Shown: one piece after another, positions 40,739 to 50,653 of the stretch
Layout: the number at the start of each line of letters is the position of its first letter
Numbering within the stretch: position 1 is the stretch's first letter
Assembly (NCBI RefSeq): GCF_008705135.1
Contig: NZ_CP023694.1
Location: 8,965,001 to 9,029,000, forward strand
Reading direction: 5' to 3'
Length of the DNA: 64,000 nucleotides
Source: Streptomyces coeruleorubidus
GTDB taxonomy: Bacteria > Actinomycetota > Actinomycetes > Streptomycetales > Streptomycetaceae
Notes under the pieces: generated by a model
The model's database searches: none
The model's input: the letters and a program-made list of their open reading frames with translations, nothing else
Told to the model about the DNA's origin: nothing
Position numbers and translations under genes: made by a program

Positions 40739-41983
40739 TCACCTGGGCCGTACGGCCTGCCCCCCTTCCCGGCACAACGCGTTCGCGACCAGCCGCACAC
40801 CCGCCCGGTGCTGCCGCAGCACGTCCTCGACGGAGGTGGCCCACCCGGTGGACATCGAGGCGGTGACGGCGACCCGGCCGTCGTCGCTCACCGCGTTCCG
40901 GCTCATGTAGCCGATCTCGTCCCCGCCGTGGCCCCAGGACCAGCCGCCGCACGGCAGTCCGGTCCTCATCAGCCCGAGCCCGTACCGCGCGCCCGGGTAC
41001 GGCACCTGGAACTCGTCGTTCAACGGGACCGTGCGCTTCATCTCCCTGAGCTGCGCGGGCTTGAGGACCTTGCCGCCGAGGAGGTCGCGGAAGAAGCGGT
41101 TCAGATCGGCCGTGGTGCCGATGAGGCCGCCGGACGCGTTGGGGTCCTCGTACAGGGTCACGTCGACGAGCTTCGGCTTCGTGCCGAACCGCTGGTAGCC
41201 GCGAGCGTGCGGCTTCCGGACGGCGGGCGAGCCGCCCGGGTAGTACGTGTGCCGCAGCCCGAGCGGCTTCAGCAGCCGTTGCCGTACCTGGTCGTGCCAG
41301 GTGTGGCCGGTGGCCTTCTCGATGACCATGCCGAGCAGGATGTAGCCGACGTTCGAGTAGCCCCAGCCCTCGCCGGGCCGGAAGTCCGGGCGGTGCCGCA
41401 TGGCCCGTTCGACCAGCTGCTCGGGGGTGAACGGGCGGAAGCGGACCTCGTAGTACTTCTTCGCCGTCTCGATGGCGGGGTAGTCGTCGTGGATGCCGCT
41501 GGTGTGCTGGAGGAGCTGGCGGACAGTGATCTTCCGGCCGTCGTTGCCGTTGCCGCGCACCACGCCCGGCAGCCACTTCTCGACGGTGTCCTCCAGCGCC
41601 ACCTTCCGCTCGCCGACGAGTTGGAGGACGACGGCGGCCACGAAGGTCTTGGTGTTGCTGGCGATCCGGAAGTAGCCGCCGTCGGGCACCGGGCGGCCCG
41701 TACGGATGTCGGCGGTGCCGCTCGTCACGGTGGCGGGACCATGCCGGCCGCCGCTCACCCGGGCCTGCACGCCGATGGCGCCGGTGTCGCGTACGGCGTC
41801 GGCATCCCGCTGGAACGGCGTGTGCCGCGCGGCGGCGGAGGCGGAAGCGTCGTCGTTCACCCCCGCGACGGCGTCGGTGACGGCCGTCGGCACGGCGACC
41901 GCCATGACGAGGGCGGCGGCGATCGCCGGCGTGAGGTGTCGGCGGCGCGACCGGGAAGGCCGTCGGGACGGGTTGGGTGACAC
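40739..41983 (-). CDS. Secreted serine DD-peptidase/beta-lactamase-family hydrolase
   Basis: 414 residues with an Arg-rich signal peptide (about 1-42). The SxxK is in RIASNTKTF, the Y-S-N in GWGYSNVGYILLG and H-G-G in GWSWGHGGDEIGYMS, the pattern of Streptomyces R61-type D-alanyl-D-alanine carboxypeptidase. It probably trims peptidoglycan outside the cell. GTG 41983 with GGAGG five bases upstream gives the start. It is divergent from the sensor kinase gene. Confidence 0.88.
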   Translation of the reverse strand: MSPNPSRRPSRSRRRHLTPAIAAALVMAVAVPTAVTDAVAGVNDDASASAAARHTPFQRDADAVRDTGAIGVQARVSGGRHGPATVTSGTADIRTGRPVPDGGYFRIASNTKTFVAAVVLQLVGERKVALEDTVEKWLPGVVRGNGNDGRKITVRQLLQHTSGIHDDYPAIETAKKYYEVRFRPFTPEQLVERAMRHRPDFRPGEGWGYSNVGYILLGMVIEKATGHTWHDQVRQRLLKPLGLRHTYYPGGSPAVRKPHARGYQRFGTKPKLVDVTLYEDPNASGGLIGTTADLNRFFRDLLGGKVLKPAQLREMKRTVPLNDEFQVPYPGARYGLGLMRTGLPCGGWSWGHGGDEIGYMSRNAVSDDGRVAVTASMSTGWATSVEDVLRQHRAGVRLVANALCREGGQAVRPR

Positions 41984-42204
41984 GGGATCCTCCAGAGGTA
42001 CGGACGCTGTGTGCGGAAAGCACCACCGACGCTAGGAGCGAGGCCCTTGGGCGGGCGTCGTCCGCCGGGAGGGGCGGGCGGGGCAACTTTCGTTCCGTGC
42101 CCTGCGTCTCCTGTGATCGCCGGTCATACGATGCCGGCAGGGCCGCGGGGGTGAAGACCGCTCGGCGAGCGGGGACCGGGGACGGGGACAGGGACGGGGT
42201 TGGC

Positions 42205-43548
42205 ATGACGGGGGGTTCGTGGCGGCGACACGGAACGGACCGGTCCGTACGGTCCTCACTGGCGCCGCGCGGTTCCTCACGGGTGTCGGCCGGTTCCGTA
42301 CGGGCGTCCGCCGCCACGCTGCGCCGCAGGCTCGCCGGGCGCCCCGCGGACGTGCTCGTCGCCGCCGCCCTCACCGGCATCGCCGTGCTGCTCCGGCTGC
42401 GCCTGCCGTTGCCCGACGGCGCAGGCCCGACCGCCGCCGTCATGGCACCGCTCGTCGGGGCGGGCCTGCCGCTGGTGTGGCGGCGTTCGCGTCCGGGGCT
42501 CGTGCTGGCCGCCACAGCGGTCTGCTATCTGACGGGGGAACTGCTCGACCCCTTCGGCGACAACGCCCAGTCCGTGTTCCTGGCCTGCTACTCGGTGGCA
42601 CGGCACACGCCCGCGCCGCGCAGCCTCCTGGCTCCCGTCGCGCTCATCACGACGCTGTTCGTCCCGGAGTGGGTCGACGGCCGGCTGAACGTGATCTCCT
42701 CGGCCGACACCGCCATCCCGCTCGGCCCCGCCGACTACCTGGTGGCCGCCGCGATGGCCGCCGCCGTATGGCTGCTGGGCGCGTCACGGCGCCGGCTGTA
42801 CGCGGACGCCGCGCGCCTGCGCGACCTGGCCGAACGGCTCCGTGCCGAACAGCGGGTCAGCGCCCGGCGCGCGGTGGCCGCCGAACGCGCCCGGATCGCC
42901 CGCGATCTGCACGACCTCGTGGCCCACCACGTCAGCGCGATCGCCTTGCAGGCACGCGCGGTCACCGTCGTTCTGCCGGACGACTCGCGCGCCGCCGGTC
43001 AGGGGGTGGCGGCGATCAGCGAGGCGGCGGACACCGCGCTGGACGAGATGCGCGGCCTGGTCCGGTTGCTCGCGGACCCGCCGCCGGAGAGTGGCGCCGC
43101 GCCGCTCCCGCAGCCGTCGCTGCGCCACCTGGACCGGCTGACCGGGGAGTCGGAGGCGGCGGGCTGCCCGGTCACGCTCACGGTGACCGGGCCGGTCGCG
43201 GAGCTGCCGCCCGCCGTGCAGGTCTCGGCGTACCGCGTCGTGCAGGAGGCGCTGTCGAACGTGCGCAAGCACGCCGGTGCCGTGCCCGTAAGCGTCGGAC
43301 TGGCCTGCCGGGACGGCGGGTTGACCGTCACGGTGGAGAACGCCGTGCCCGCCCCGGACCGCCGCCCGATGCCCGGCTCCGGGCTCGGGCTGATCGGCAT
43401 GCGCGAGCGCGCCGCGCTGTTCGGCGGCACGCTCCGCGCGGAACCCGTCCCGGACGGCGGCTGGCGGGTCGTGGCCACGTTCCGGCCGCGGGACGGCAGC
43501 CCGTACGTGCTCACCGACGGCGCGTACGCGCCGGAGGAGGGCCGATGA
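42205..43548 (+). CDS. HisKA_3-type sensor histidine kinase
   Basis: 447 residues. A basic leader is followed by about five or six hydrophobic helices (VLVAAALTGIAVLL to YLVAAAMAAAVWLLG). A coiled-coil linker leads to the phosphoacceptor H236 in ARDLHDLVAHH and an ATPase domain with YRVVQEALSNVRKHA, GSGLGLIGMRERAALFGG. No extracellular sensor loop is obvious, so it may sense the membrane itself. It is translationally coupled (ATGA overlap) to the LuxR-type response regulator. Confidence 0.92.
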   Translation: MTGGSWRRHGTDRSVRSSLAPRGSSRVSAGSVRASAATLRRRLAGRPADVLVAAALTGIAVLLRLRLPLPDGAGPTAAVMAPLVGAGLPLVWRRSRPGLVLAATAVCYLTGELLDPFGDNAQSVFLACYSVARHTPAPRSLLAPVALITTLFVPEWVDGRLNVISSADTAIPLGPADYLVAAAMAAAVWLLGASRRRLYADAARLRDLAERLRAEQRVSARRAVAAERARIARDLHDLVAHHVSAIALQARAVTVVLPDDSRAAGQGVAAISEAADTALDEMRGLVRLLADPPPESGAAPLPQPSLRHLDRLTGESEAAGCPVTLTVTGPVAELPPAVQVSAYRVVQEALSNVRKHAGAVPVSVGLACRDGGLTVTVENAVPAPDRRPMPGSGLGLIGMRERAALFGGTLRAEPVPDGGWRVVATFRPRDGSPYVLTDGAYAPEEGR

Positions 43549-44273
43549 CGCCGCCGGTGCGGGTGCTGACCGTGGACGACCAGGAGCTGGTCAGGACGGC
43601 GCTGCGGATGATGCTGCGGCGGCGTACGGACGTTGAGGTGGTGGGCGAGGCGGCGGACGGCGCGCGGGCCGTCGAGGCGGCGTACGAACTCCGCCCGGAC
43701 GTCGTGCTGATGGACGTACGGATGCCGGGCATGACCGGGGTGGAGGCGACCGCGCGGATCCTCCGGGGCTGGCCGCACCCCGGGCCGCGACCGCGCGTGC
43801 TGGTGTTGACGACGTTCGACCTGGACGAGTACGTGCACGCCGCGCTGCGCGCCGGGGCCAGCGGGTTCCTGCTGAAGAACACCACGCCGGAGCTGCTGGC
43901 CGAGGCGATCGGAGTGGTCGCGGCGGGCGAGGCGATGCTCGCGCCGACGGTCACGCGGCGGCTGATCCGGGCGTTCTCCGACCTGCCGCCGCCACTGCTG
44001 TCCGGCGTGCGGCCCCGCCCGTCACCGGCCGACGGGCCGCCCGGCGGCCCGGGCGACCCGCTGGCGGCGCTCACCCGGCGCGAACGGGACGTCGCGGAAC
44101 TGGTCGCCCGCGGGCTCTCGAACGCGCGGATCGCCGGGTCGCTCGGCCTCAGCGAAGCCGGCGTGAAGAGCACCGTCAACCGCATCTTGACCAGGCTCGG
44201 ACTGGAGAACCGGGTGCAGATCGCGATCCTGGTGCTCGCGGCCGAACCGGCGACGGAACAAGGCGACGACTAA
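43545..44273 (+). CDS. NarL/LuxR-type response regulator
   Basis: 242 residues. The receiver domain has D57 (LMDVRMPG) as phosphoacceptor, with acidic D11-D12, T-T-F and lysine K-N-T. The LuxR HTH is LTRRERDVAELVARGLSNARIAGSLGLSEAGVKSTVNRILTRLGL. The linker is Pro/Gly-rich. It pairs with the kinase just upstream (4-base overlap). The direct target is not known, but the divergent DD-peptidase-like gene is a candidate. Confidence 0.93.
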   Translation: MTPPVRVLTVDDQELVRTALRMMLRRRTDVEVVGEAADGARAVEAAYELRPDVVLMDVRMPGMTGVEATARILRGWPHPGPRPRVLVLTTFDLDEYVHAALRAGASGFLLKNTTPELLAEAIGVVAAGEAMLAPTVTRRLIRAFSDLPPPLLSGVRPRPSPADGPPGGPGDPLAALTRRERDVAELVARGLSNARIAGSLGLSEAGVKSTVNRILTRLGLENRVQIAILVLAAEPATEQGDD

Positions 44274-44289
44274 GGCGTTCTCCTTCGCA

Positions 44290-44619
44290 TCACGAGGCGC
44301 CCTTCGGCCCCGCCTGCTGCACCACCTCGAACGACCAGAGCGTCGAGTCGCTCGCCGCGGGCTTGGGGCGCTCGCCGCCCTCGCCGCCGCCCTGGTGCGC
44401 GGCCTTCATCGGTCCTTCCATCCAGGCCTGGAACGACGCCTCGTCGCGCCACCGGGTGTAGACGAGGTAGGTGTCGGTGCCCTCCACCGGGCGCAGGAGC
44501 TCGAACCACTCGAAGCCGTCCGAGCTCTCCACGGTGTGCGCGCGGGAAGCGAACCGCTTCTCCAGAGTCTCCCGCTGCTCGGCGGGCACGGTCAGCACAT
44601 TGATCTTGACTACGCTCAT
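44290..44619 (-). CDS. ABM (antibiotic biosynthesis monooxygenase) family protein
   Basis: 109 residues from ATG 44619. An ABM ferredoxin-like fold: SVVKINVLTVPAEQRETLEKRF, SSDGFEWFELLRPVEGTDTYLVYTRWRDEASFQAWM. The family includes heme-degrading IsdG-like and quinone-forming monooxygenases. The usual Asn/Trp/His heme set is not fully evident, so activity is uncertain. It is divergent from the TIGR01777 gene across a strong palindrome. Confidence 0.8.
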   Translation of the reverse strand: MSVVKINVLTVPAEQRETLEKRFASRAHTVESSDGFEWFELLRPVEGTDTYLVYTRWRDEASFQAWMEGPMKAAHQGGGEGGERPKPAASDSTLWSFEVVQQAGPKGAS

Positions 44620-44677
44620 GGCCCCCATCTTGCCCGATGGTGCATCTGCGCAGGCTAAGTCCTACGCCGGCAGAAGT

Positions 44678-44693
44678 TTTGAACACGTTCAAA
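44678..44693. promoter_or_regulatory. TetR-type palindromic operator
   Basis: TTTGAACACGTTCAAA, a near-perfect 16-bp palindrome (all pairs but the central two), lies just upstream of a TAGGGT box at 44700-44705 that fits the promoter of the TIGR01777 gene. Size and spacing resemble TetR-family operators, and no regulator gene is adjacent. Confidence 0.65.
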
Positions 44694-44733
44694 TGTGGGC
44701 TAGGGTCACTCTCACACGTCGAGGGGGAGTGAC

Positions 44734-45684
44734 ATGAAGATCGTGATACCCGGCGGGACCGGGCAGGTCGGCACGGTCCTGAAGCGCGCGCTGAGCGCGG
44801 CCGGACATGACGTCGTGGTGCTCAGCAGGCGGCCACGGCAGCAGGGCGACGTGCACTGGGACGGCGCGACCCTGGGCCCGTGGGCGGGGGAGATCGACGG
44901 CAGCGATGTCGTGGTCAACCTGGCCGGCCGGAGCGTCAACTGCCGCTACACCCCCGCCAACCTCCGCGAGATGATGGACTCACGGGTCCACTCCGCCCGG
45001 GTCGTGGGCGAGGCGATCGCCGCAGCCGCGCGGCCGCCCCGGGTCTGGCTCCAGATGAGCACCGCGACCGTCTACGCCCACCGCTTCGACGCGCCCAACG
45101 ACGAGGCCACCGGCGTGATCGGCGGCACCGAACCCGGCGCCCCCGGCTACTGGGCCTACAGCGTCGACATCGCCAAGGCCTGGGAGCGGGAGCAGGGGAC
45201 GGCCGGCACCCCGCACACCAGGAAGGTGGCTCTGCGTGCCGCCATGGTCATGAGCCCGGACCGCGGCGGCGTCTTCGACGTCCTGCTGCGGCTGGCCCGC
45301 CTGGGCCTCGGCGGCCCTGTCGCCGGCGGCGCGCAGTATGTGTCGTGGATCCACGAACAGGACTTCGTCCGGGCGGTCGAGTTCCTGGTCGCCCGGGACG
45401 ACATCGCGGGCCCGGTCAATCTCGCCGCTCCCGCGCCCCTGCCGCACCGCGACTTCATGCGCGCCTTGCGTACGGCGTGGGGTGTCCCGGTGGGCCTGCC
45501 CGCGACGCGCTTGATGGCCGAGGCCGGCGCCTTCGTCCTGCGCTCGGACACCGAACTGCTGCTCAAGAGCCGCCGCGTCGTCCCCGGCCGCCTCCTGGAC
45601 GCGGGCTTCACGTTCGGGCACCCCGACTGGGCGGCGGCCGCGGACGACCTCGTACGGCGGTTCCGCAGCCGCGGCGTGGGATGA
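44734..45684 (+). CDS. TIGR01777/SDR39U1-type NAD-dependent epimerase-like protein
   Basis: 316 residues. The Rossmann loop IPGGTGQVGTVLKRAL is at the N-terminus, DVVVNLAGRSVNCRY contacts the nicotinamide side, and SAVYA is replaced by STATVYAHR. The Y-x3-K pair is altered (YSVDIAKAWE). These are typical of the extended atypical SDR group SDR39U1/YfcH, whose reaction is unknown. GGGGGAG precedes the ATG. It is predicted to be controlled by the palindrome about 40 bases upstream of the start. Confidence 0.85.
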   Translation: MKIVIPGGTGQVGTVLKRALSAAGHDVVVLSRRPRQQGDVHWDGATLGPWAGEIDGSDVVVNLAGRSVNCRYTPANLREMMDSRVHSARVVGEAIAAAARPPRVWLQMSTATVYAHRFDAPNDEATGVIGGTEPGAPGYWAYSVDIAKAWEREQGTAGTPHTRKVALRAAMVMSPDRGGVFDVLLRLARLGLGGPVAGGAQYVSWIHEQDFVRAVEFLVARDDIAGPVNLAAPAPLPHRDFMRALRTAWGVPVGLPATRLMAEAGAFVLRSDTELLLKSRRVVPGRLLDAGFTFGHPDWAAAADDLVRRFRSRGVG

Positions 45685-45691
45685 GCGCGGG

Positions 45692-46564
45692 TCAGCCCTG
45701 CTTCTTGCCCTGCTCCAGGGCCTTGCCGGTCATGTCGGTGACCTGTCCGGCCGGGGGCGCGTCCGCTTCCACCTCGGTGCCGAAGTCGGTGAAGTCCATG
45801 ACCGTGCGCACCGTCACCCGCTGGGCCGACGGCGAGGCATCGGTTGAGGACCGTTGCGTCGACCCCGGTGCGGACTTGAGGGTCATGTCGACCTGCTGAC
45901 GGCGCATGCGGCCCTCTTCGTCGAGCCACACGTCCATCGGCAGCGTCGGGCCGACCTGCTGCCGCAGCGCGTCGCCGTTGGGCAGCTCGGCGACGTCGAC
46001 CGAGACGCGGTAGTGCGTGGTCTCGACGCCGTCGATCGTGGCCGTGCCCTTCTTGGTCACGTCCTTGTCGGTGATCGCCTTCGCGTACGCCGCGGACTGC
46101 GCCGGATCGCTCATGGACCGGTCGCCCGTGCCCTGCTGTGCGGAGACCTTCCCCAGGTCGATCTTGATCCAGGGTTTGCCGCCCGGCGCCTGCCCCCTGG
46201 GCATCTTCTGGTACAGCACCTGATCGACCACCCGCTGCTCGATCCGCTGCCCCTGCACCGTGAGCGTCATGACGCTGTCGCCGTCGTCCAGGTCCACGGC
46301 GCCCTGGCCGTTCGCGGACTCCGAGGCGCCCTGGGCCGAGGTCTGCACCCGCAGCCTCACCTTGGCGGTGTCCTCCTCGGCCGTCCTGTCGTAGGCGGAG
46401 CGCACCGCCTGCGTGCCCTGCTCCTGTGTGTTGCCCTGCGCCGAGGAACCCCGTGCGCCGTCACCCGTGCCGTCCTCGTCGCCGCAGCCGACCAGCACCG
46501 TGCCGGCCAGCACACCGGCGACGCATAACGCGCAGACCTTCCGGCCGTTGCCTGCCGTGTCCAT
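45692..46564 (-). CDS. Lipoprotein, LppX/LprAFG-like
   Basis: 290 residues from ATG 46564 with AGAGGAG upstream. The lipobox L-V-G-C is at about 24-27. The mature part (VRLRVQTSAQGASESANGQG, SVMTLTVQGQRIEQRVVDQVLYQKMP, VDGVETTHYRVSVDVAEL) matches the beta-sheet LppX/LprAFG-type fold, as in the lipoprotein at 36685, and may carry lipids across the envelope. A Ser/Gln-rich linker follows the lipid anchor. It stands alone, convergent with the TIGR01777 gene. Confidence 0.8.
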   Translation of the reverse strand: MDTAGNGRKVCALCVAGVLAGTVLVGCGDEDGTGDGARGSSAQGNTQEQGTQAVRSAYDRTAEEDTAKVRLRVQTSAQGASESANGQGAVDLDDGDSVMTLTVQGQRIEQRVVDQVLYQKMPRGQAPGGKPWIKIDLGKVSAQQGTGDRSMSDPAQSAAYAKAITDKDVTKKGTATIDGVETTHYRVSVDVAELPNGDALRQQVGPTLPMDVWLDEEGRMRRQQVDMTLKSAPGSTQRSSTDASPSAQRVTVRTVMDFTDFGTEVEADAPPAGQVTDMTGKALEQGKKQG

Positions 46565-46690
46565 CGAACCAGCTCCTCTCAGTGTGATGCGACACAAGTG
46601 CCCATGCCGGGCATGAACACACTTGCGTGCCCGAAGAGTTGGTTTCCGGGAGGATTCCCTCCCCGGCCGGTCCGGTCGGGGAGGGCCCGG

Positions 46691-46837
46691 TCAGCGGCGC
46701 CCGCGGAGCTTGCCCAGCAGCCGCTGGGCCTGGGCCCGCTTGCGCGGATCGGCGGCGGCCCGCCGTGCCTGCTCGACGGCCTGCCGCCCCTGCGGGCTCC
46801 GGGCGAACTGCTTGATGCGATTCAGGATGCCGGCCAT
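46691..46837 (-). CDS. Small Lys/Arg-rich protein, unknown
   Basis: 48 residues from ATG 46837 with GAAGGAAG upstream. It starts MAGILNRIKQFA, continues with a helix rich in Arg, Ala and Gln (QAVEQARRAAADPRKRAQ) and ends LLGKLRGRR. Net charge is strongly positive. It may be a nucleic-acid-associated or ribosome-associated small protein, or a helix for a partner. It reads as a real conserved-type gene because of its clean ribosome site and codon bias. Confidence 0.6.
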   Translation of the reverse strand: MAGILNRIKQFARSPQGRQAVEQARRAAADPRKRAQAQRLLGKLRGRR

Positions 46838-46975
46838 GATGCACTTCCTTCGTGTTCTGACGTCGTCTTGCTTGTAGCTCGCTTACCCCTCCGACGAGGG
46901 GCTCAGCCCTCCGCGCGCCCGGACGGTGCGCGACCGAACGTGTTTGCCGCCGGAGTCAGAGGCAAGTCGCAGTCC

Positions 46976-47404
46976 ATGACTGAAGAGAACAAGCGCACGA
47001 ATCAGAAGCCGACCACCATACGGACCACGGAGTCCAAGGCCCGGGGCGCCGCGGACAAGGCGACCGCGCCAACGGCCCAGGCCGCGAAGCGCGCGTCGGC
47101 CAAGGCCGATGACGCGGCGTCAGCCGTCAAGGCAGGCGCCGAACGCTCCGCGGAGACGACGACGGCGGCCGTGCAGACCGCGGCCAGGAGTGTCGAGGCG
47201 GGCCGTCAGGCCGTCGTCGCGGCCTCCGGTCAGGTCGCCGCCACGGCGAAGACGGCCTGGACGGTGATCGCCCACCGCAAGGCCGTCGCCGCGGGCGTCG
47301 GGGCCGGCCTGACCGCCCTGAGCGCCGCGTCGTACGCCGTGGGACGCCGCGCGGGACGCCAGACGCATGGCCCGCTCACCCGGCTCACCGGCGGACGGAT
47401 CTGA
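46976..47404 (+). CDS. Ala-rich helical membrane protein, unknown
   Basis: 142 residues from ATG 46976. A polar Lys/Thr/Ala-rich helix of about 90 residues (AADKATAPTAQAAKRASAKADDAASAVKAGAE) precedes one hydrophobic helix (HRKAVAAGVGAGLTALSAASYAVG) near residue 110 and a basic tail. The pattern resembles apolipoprotein/YtxH-like or heparin-binding-type stress proteins. No enzyme domain is seen. A strong terminator follows. Confidence 0.65.
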   Translation: MTEENKRTNQKPTTIRTTESKARGAADKATAPTAQAAKRASAKADDAASAVKAGAERSAETTTAAVQTAARSVEAGRQAVVAASGQVAATAKTAWTVIAHRKAVAAGVGAGLTALSAASYAVGRRAGRQTHGPLTRLTGGRI

Positions 47405-47457
47405 CCCGAGGCGGGACTTTACGGGCATCCCCTCGGCAGGACGCCACAGGGCCGGAA

Positions 47458-47504
47458 GGCGGCGCGGCGCATCACCGGGCGTTCCGGTGGCATGCCGCGC
47501 CGCC
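47458..47504 (+). terminator. Long two-part hairpin
   Basis: Arms 47458-47478 and 47484-47504, 21 bases each, pair except for four central positions, with a 5-base loop. It terminates the preceding gene or affects the pgm leader. Confidence 0.75.
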
Positions 47505-47542
47505 TCCTTGTGGTGAGCGGCGCCGCCTCCTTGTGGTGCGTG
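47497..47542. repeat. 2 x 23-bp direct repeat
   Basis: Units 47497-47519 and 47520-47542 share their first 19 bases (GCGCCGCCTCCTTGTGGTG) and differ only near the end. The first overlaps the hairpin above, and the pair lies about 135 bases before the pgm start. Confidence 0.85.
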
Positions 47543-47678
47543 GCGCGGTCCGACGGTCCACCGCGTGGCTTGGCACACATCCGGCCCTCACAGTGGTGCC
47601 CCTCTCGCGCGTCACGGCTGTGACGAGGAAGGATGAGACCGCAAGCGAAGGATCACATCCATGTGGAGGAGCGGGCCC

Positions 47679-49319
<1,641 letters not shown>

Positions 49320-49333
49320 ACACCGGCACGCCA

Positions 49334-49365
49334 CGGCCCGGGCCACCTCACGGTGGCCCGGGCCG
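49334..49365 (+). terminator. Terminator after pgm
   Basis: Perfect 14-bp GC stem (49334-49347 with 49352-49365) and a 4-base loop. Confidence 0.85.
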
Positions 49366-49542
49366 GACGGCTTCAGCTGGTATCGGCGCACCGGGAGGCA
49401 CCCGGCACGCTCTCACCCGACTGGACCACGCCCCGCCGGGCTCCCGCACGAGCGAGGGCACATCTCCCGCGGGTACCGGTTCGCCGGGGTGGAACGCGAT
49501 ACAGGACACTGGGGGAAGATCCGACCCGGGAAGGACCGTCAC

Positions 49543-49830
49543 GTGATCATCTTCGGCACCAAGGGGTATCTGTACCAGCTGGCGATACTGACGCTGGTCT
49601 GCGGTCAGTGCGGCAACCCCGCCGCGCACACGCTCAGGAAGCGCGTCACGAAGTTCACGCTGTTCTTCGTGCCGCTGTTCCCGATCTCGACGAAGTACCT
49701 CACGCAGTGCACCTTCTGCGGTGCGGAACAGAAGGTGACCAAGGAACAGGCGGAGCAGTTGCAGGCCCAGAGCACGAGCGGCGACGGCGGCCAGGCGTAC
49801 GGGCAGCCGCAGCAGCAGCACCGGTTCTGA
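49543..49830 (+). CDS. Zinc-ribbon protein
   Basis: 95 residues from GTG 49543 (AAGGA upstream). Two Cys pairs (CGQCG and CTFCG) frame a hydrophobic stretch KFTLFFVPLFPISTKYL, the zinc-ribbon_15 layout. The tail is Gln-rich (QPQQQHRF) and low-complexity. It could be membrane-associated through the FFVPLF segment. Function is unknown. It converges on the ArsR-like regulator. Confidence 0.8.
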   Translation: MIIFGTKGYLYQLAILTLVCGQCGNPAAHTLRKRVTKFTLFFVPLFPISTKYLTQCTFCGAEQKVTKEQAEQLQAQSTSGDGGQAYGQPQQQHRF

Positions 49831-49861
49831 GCCGGCCGGCCGTCCCGGGGCGGGGAGGTGC

Positions 49862-50587
49862 TCAGCCGGTCGTGAGCACCTCGTCCGCCAGGCCCAGGTG
49901 CCGTCGGAAGGCGTCGCGCCCCTGATCCGTCAGCCGCACGACGCGGGAGCCGTCGCCGTGCACGAGCCAGGACGCCTCCAGCGCGCGGTGGAACACCGCT
50001 GCGGCCACCGCGCCTGCCAGATGAGGGCGCCGCTCCGTCCAGTCCAGGCAGGTACGCACATGCGGACGGCCCGCCGCCCCCACCGCCTCGTCCGCGATCC
50101 CGAGGTCCGTCAGCCATGCCGCGCCGGACGCGGTGAGGGCCGGGCCGGACTCCCAGGACAACAGCCCACGAGCGGTCATGGCATCGGTCATCGCCACGGC
50201 GAAAGAGCCGCCGAGATGGTCGTAGCAGACGCGGGCGAATCCGACGGCGCGGTGTCGGCGGGCAGCGGTGAGCGAACGGACCGGGACCAGCCGGCGGGGC
50301 GCCCTGGCCGCCAGCGCCTCGATCATCTCCGCGATGCCGGGGTCCGCCAGGCGCACGTGACGGTGCCGGCCCCGGCGCTCCTGAGCCAGCAGACCACCGT
50401 CCACCAGCCGGTTCAGATGGCTCGTGGCCGTGGACGGCGCGACACCGGCGAGGCGGGCCACCTCGGATGCCGTCCAGGCCCGGCCGTCGAGCAGGGCGAG
50501 ACAGATCGCGGCGCGCGTGCGATCGGCGAGCAGCGCCGCCAGCGAGGCGAGATCCGGTTCTTCGGCATGGACGTCGGGGCTGGTCAC
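49862..50587 (-). CDS. ArsR-type transcriptional regulator
   Basis: 241 residues from GTG 50587. Alternatively ATG 50623 would add 12 residues, but it falls inside the palindrome at 50612. The winged HTH is ARLAGVAPSTATSHLNRLVDGGLLAQERRGRHRHVRL. The C-terminal about 150 residues are a ligand-type region (YDHLGGSFAVAMTDAM, VRTCLDWTERRPHLAG) with two Cys. It is divergent from the flavin reductase-like gene and probably represses it and itself. Confidence 0.85.
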   Translation of the reverse strand: MTSPDVHAEEPDLASLAALLADRTRAAICLALLDGRAWTASEVARLAGVAPSTATSHLNRLVDGGLLAQERRGRHRHVRLADPGIAEMIEALAARAPRRLVPVRSLTAARRHRAVGFARVCYDHLGGSFAVAMTDAMTARGLLSWESGPALTASGAAWLTDLGIADEAVGAAGRPHVRTCLDWTERRPHLAGAVAAAVFHRALEASWLVHGDGSRVVRLTDQGRDAFRRHLGLADEVLTTG

Positions 50588-50611
50588 CGACCGATTGTCC
50601 CCGGCCGACAC

Positions 50612-50627
50612 TTCGACGCGCATCGAA
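50612..50627. promoter_or_regulatory. ArsR-type palindromic operator
   Basis: TTCGACGCGCATCGAA, a 16-bp palindrome with seven of eight pairs matching, lies between the ArsR gene and the flavin reductase gene, upstream of the TAGCGT box at 50640-50645. Its position would let the adjacent repressor control both genes. Confidence 0.65.
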
Positions 50628-50639
50628 ACGTCCCGCCCG

Positions 50640-50645
50640 TAGCGT
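50640..50645 (+). promoter_or_regulatory. -10 box of flavin reductase gene
   Basis: TAGCGT lies eight bases before ATG 50654, compatible with a leaderless or near-leaderless message. Confidence 0.5.
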
Positions 50646-50653
50646 CCTGAGCC

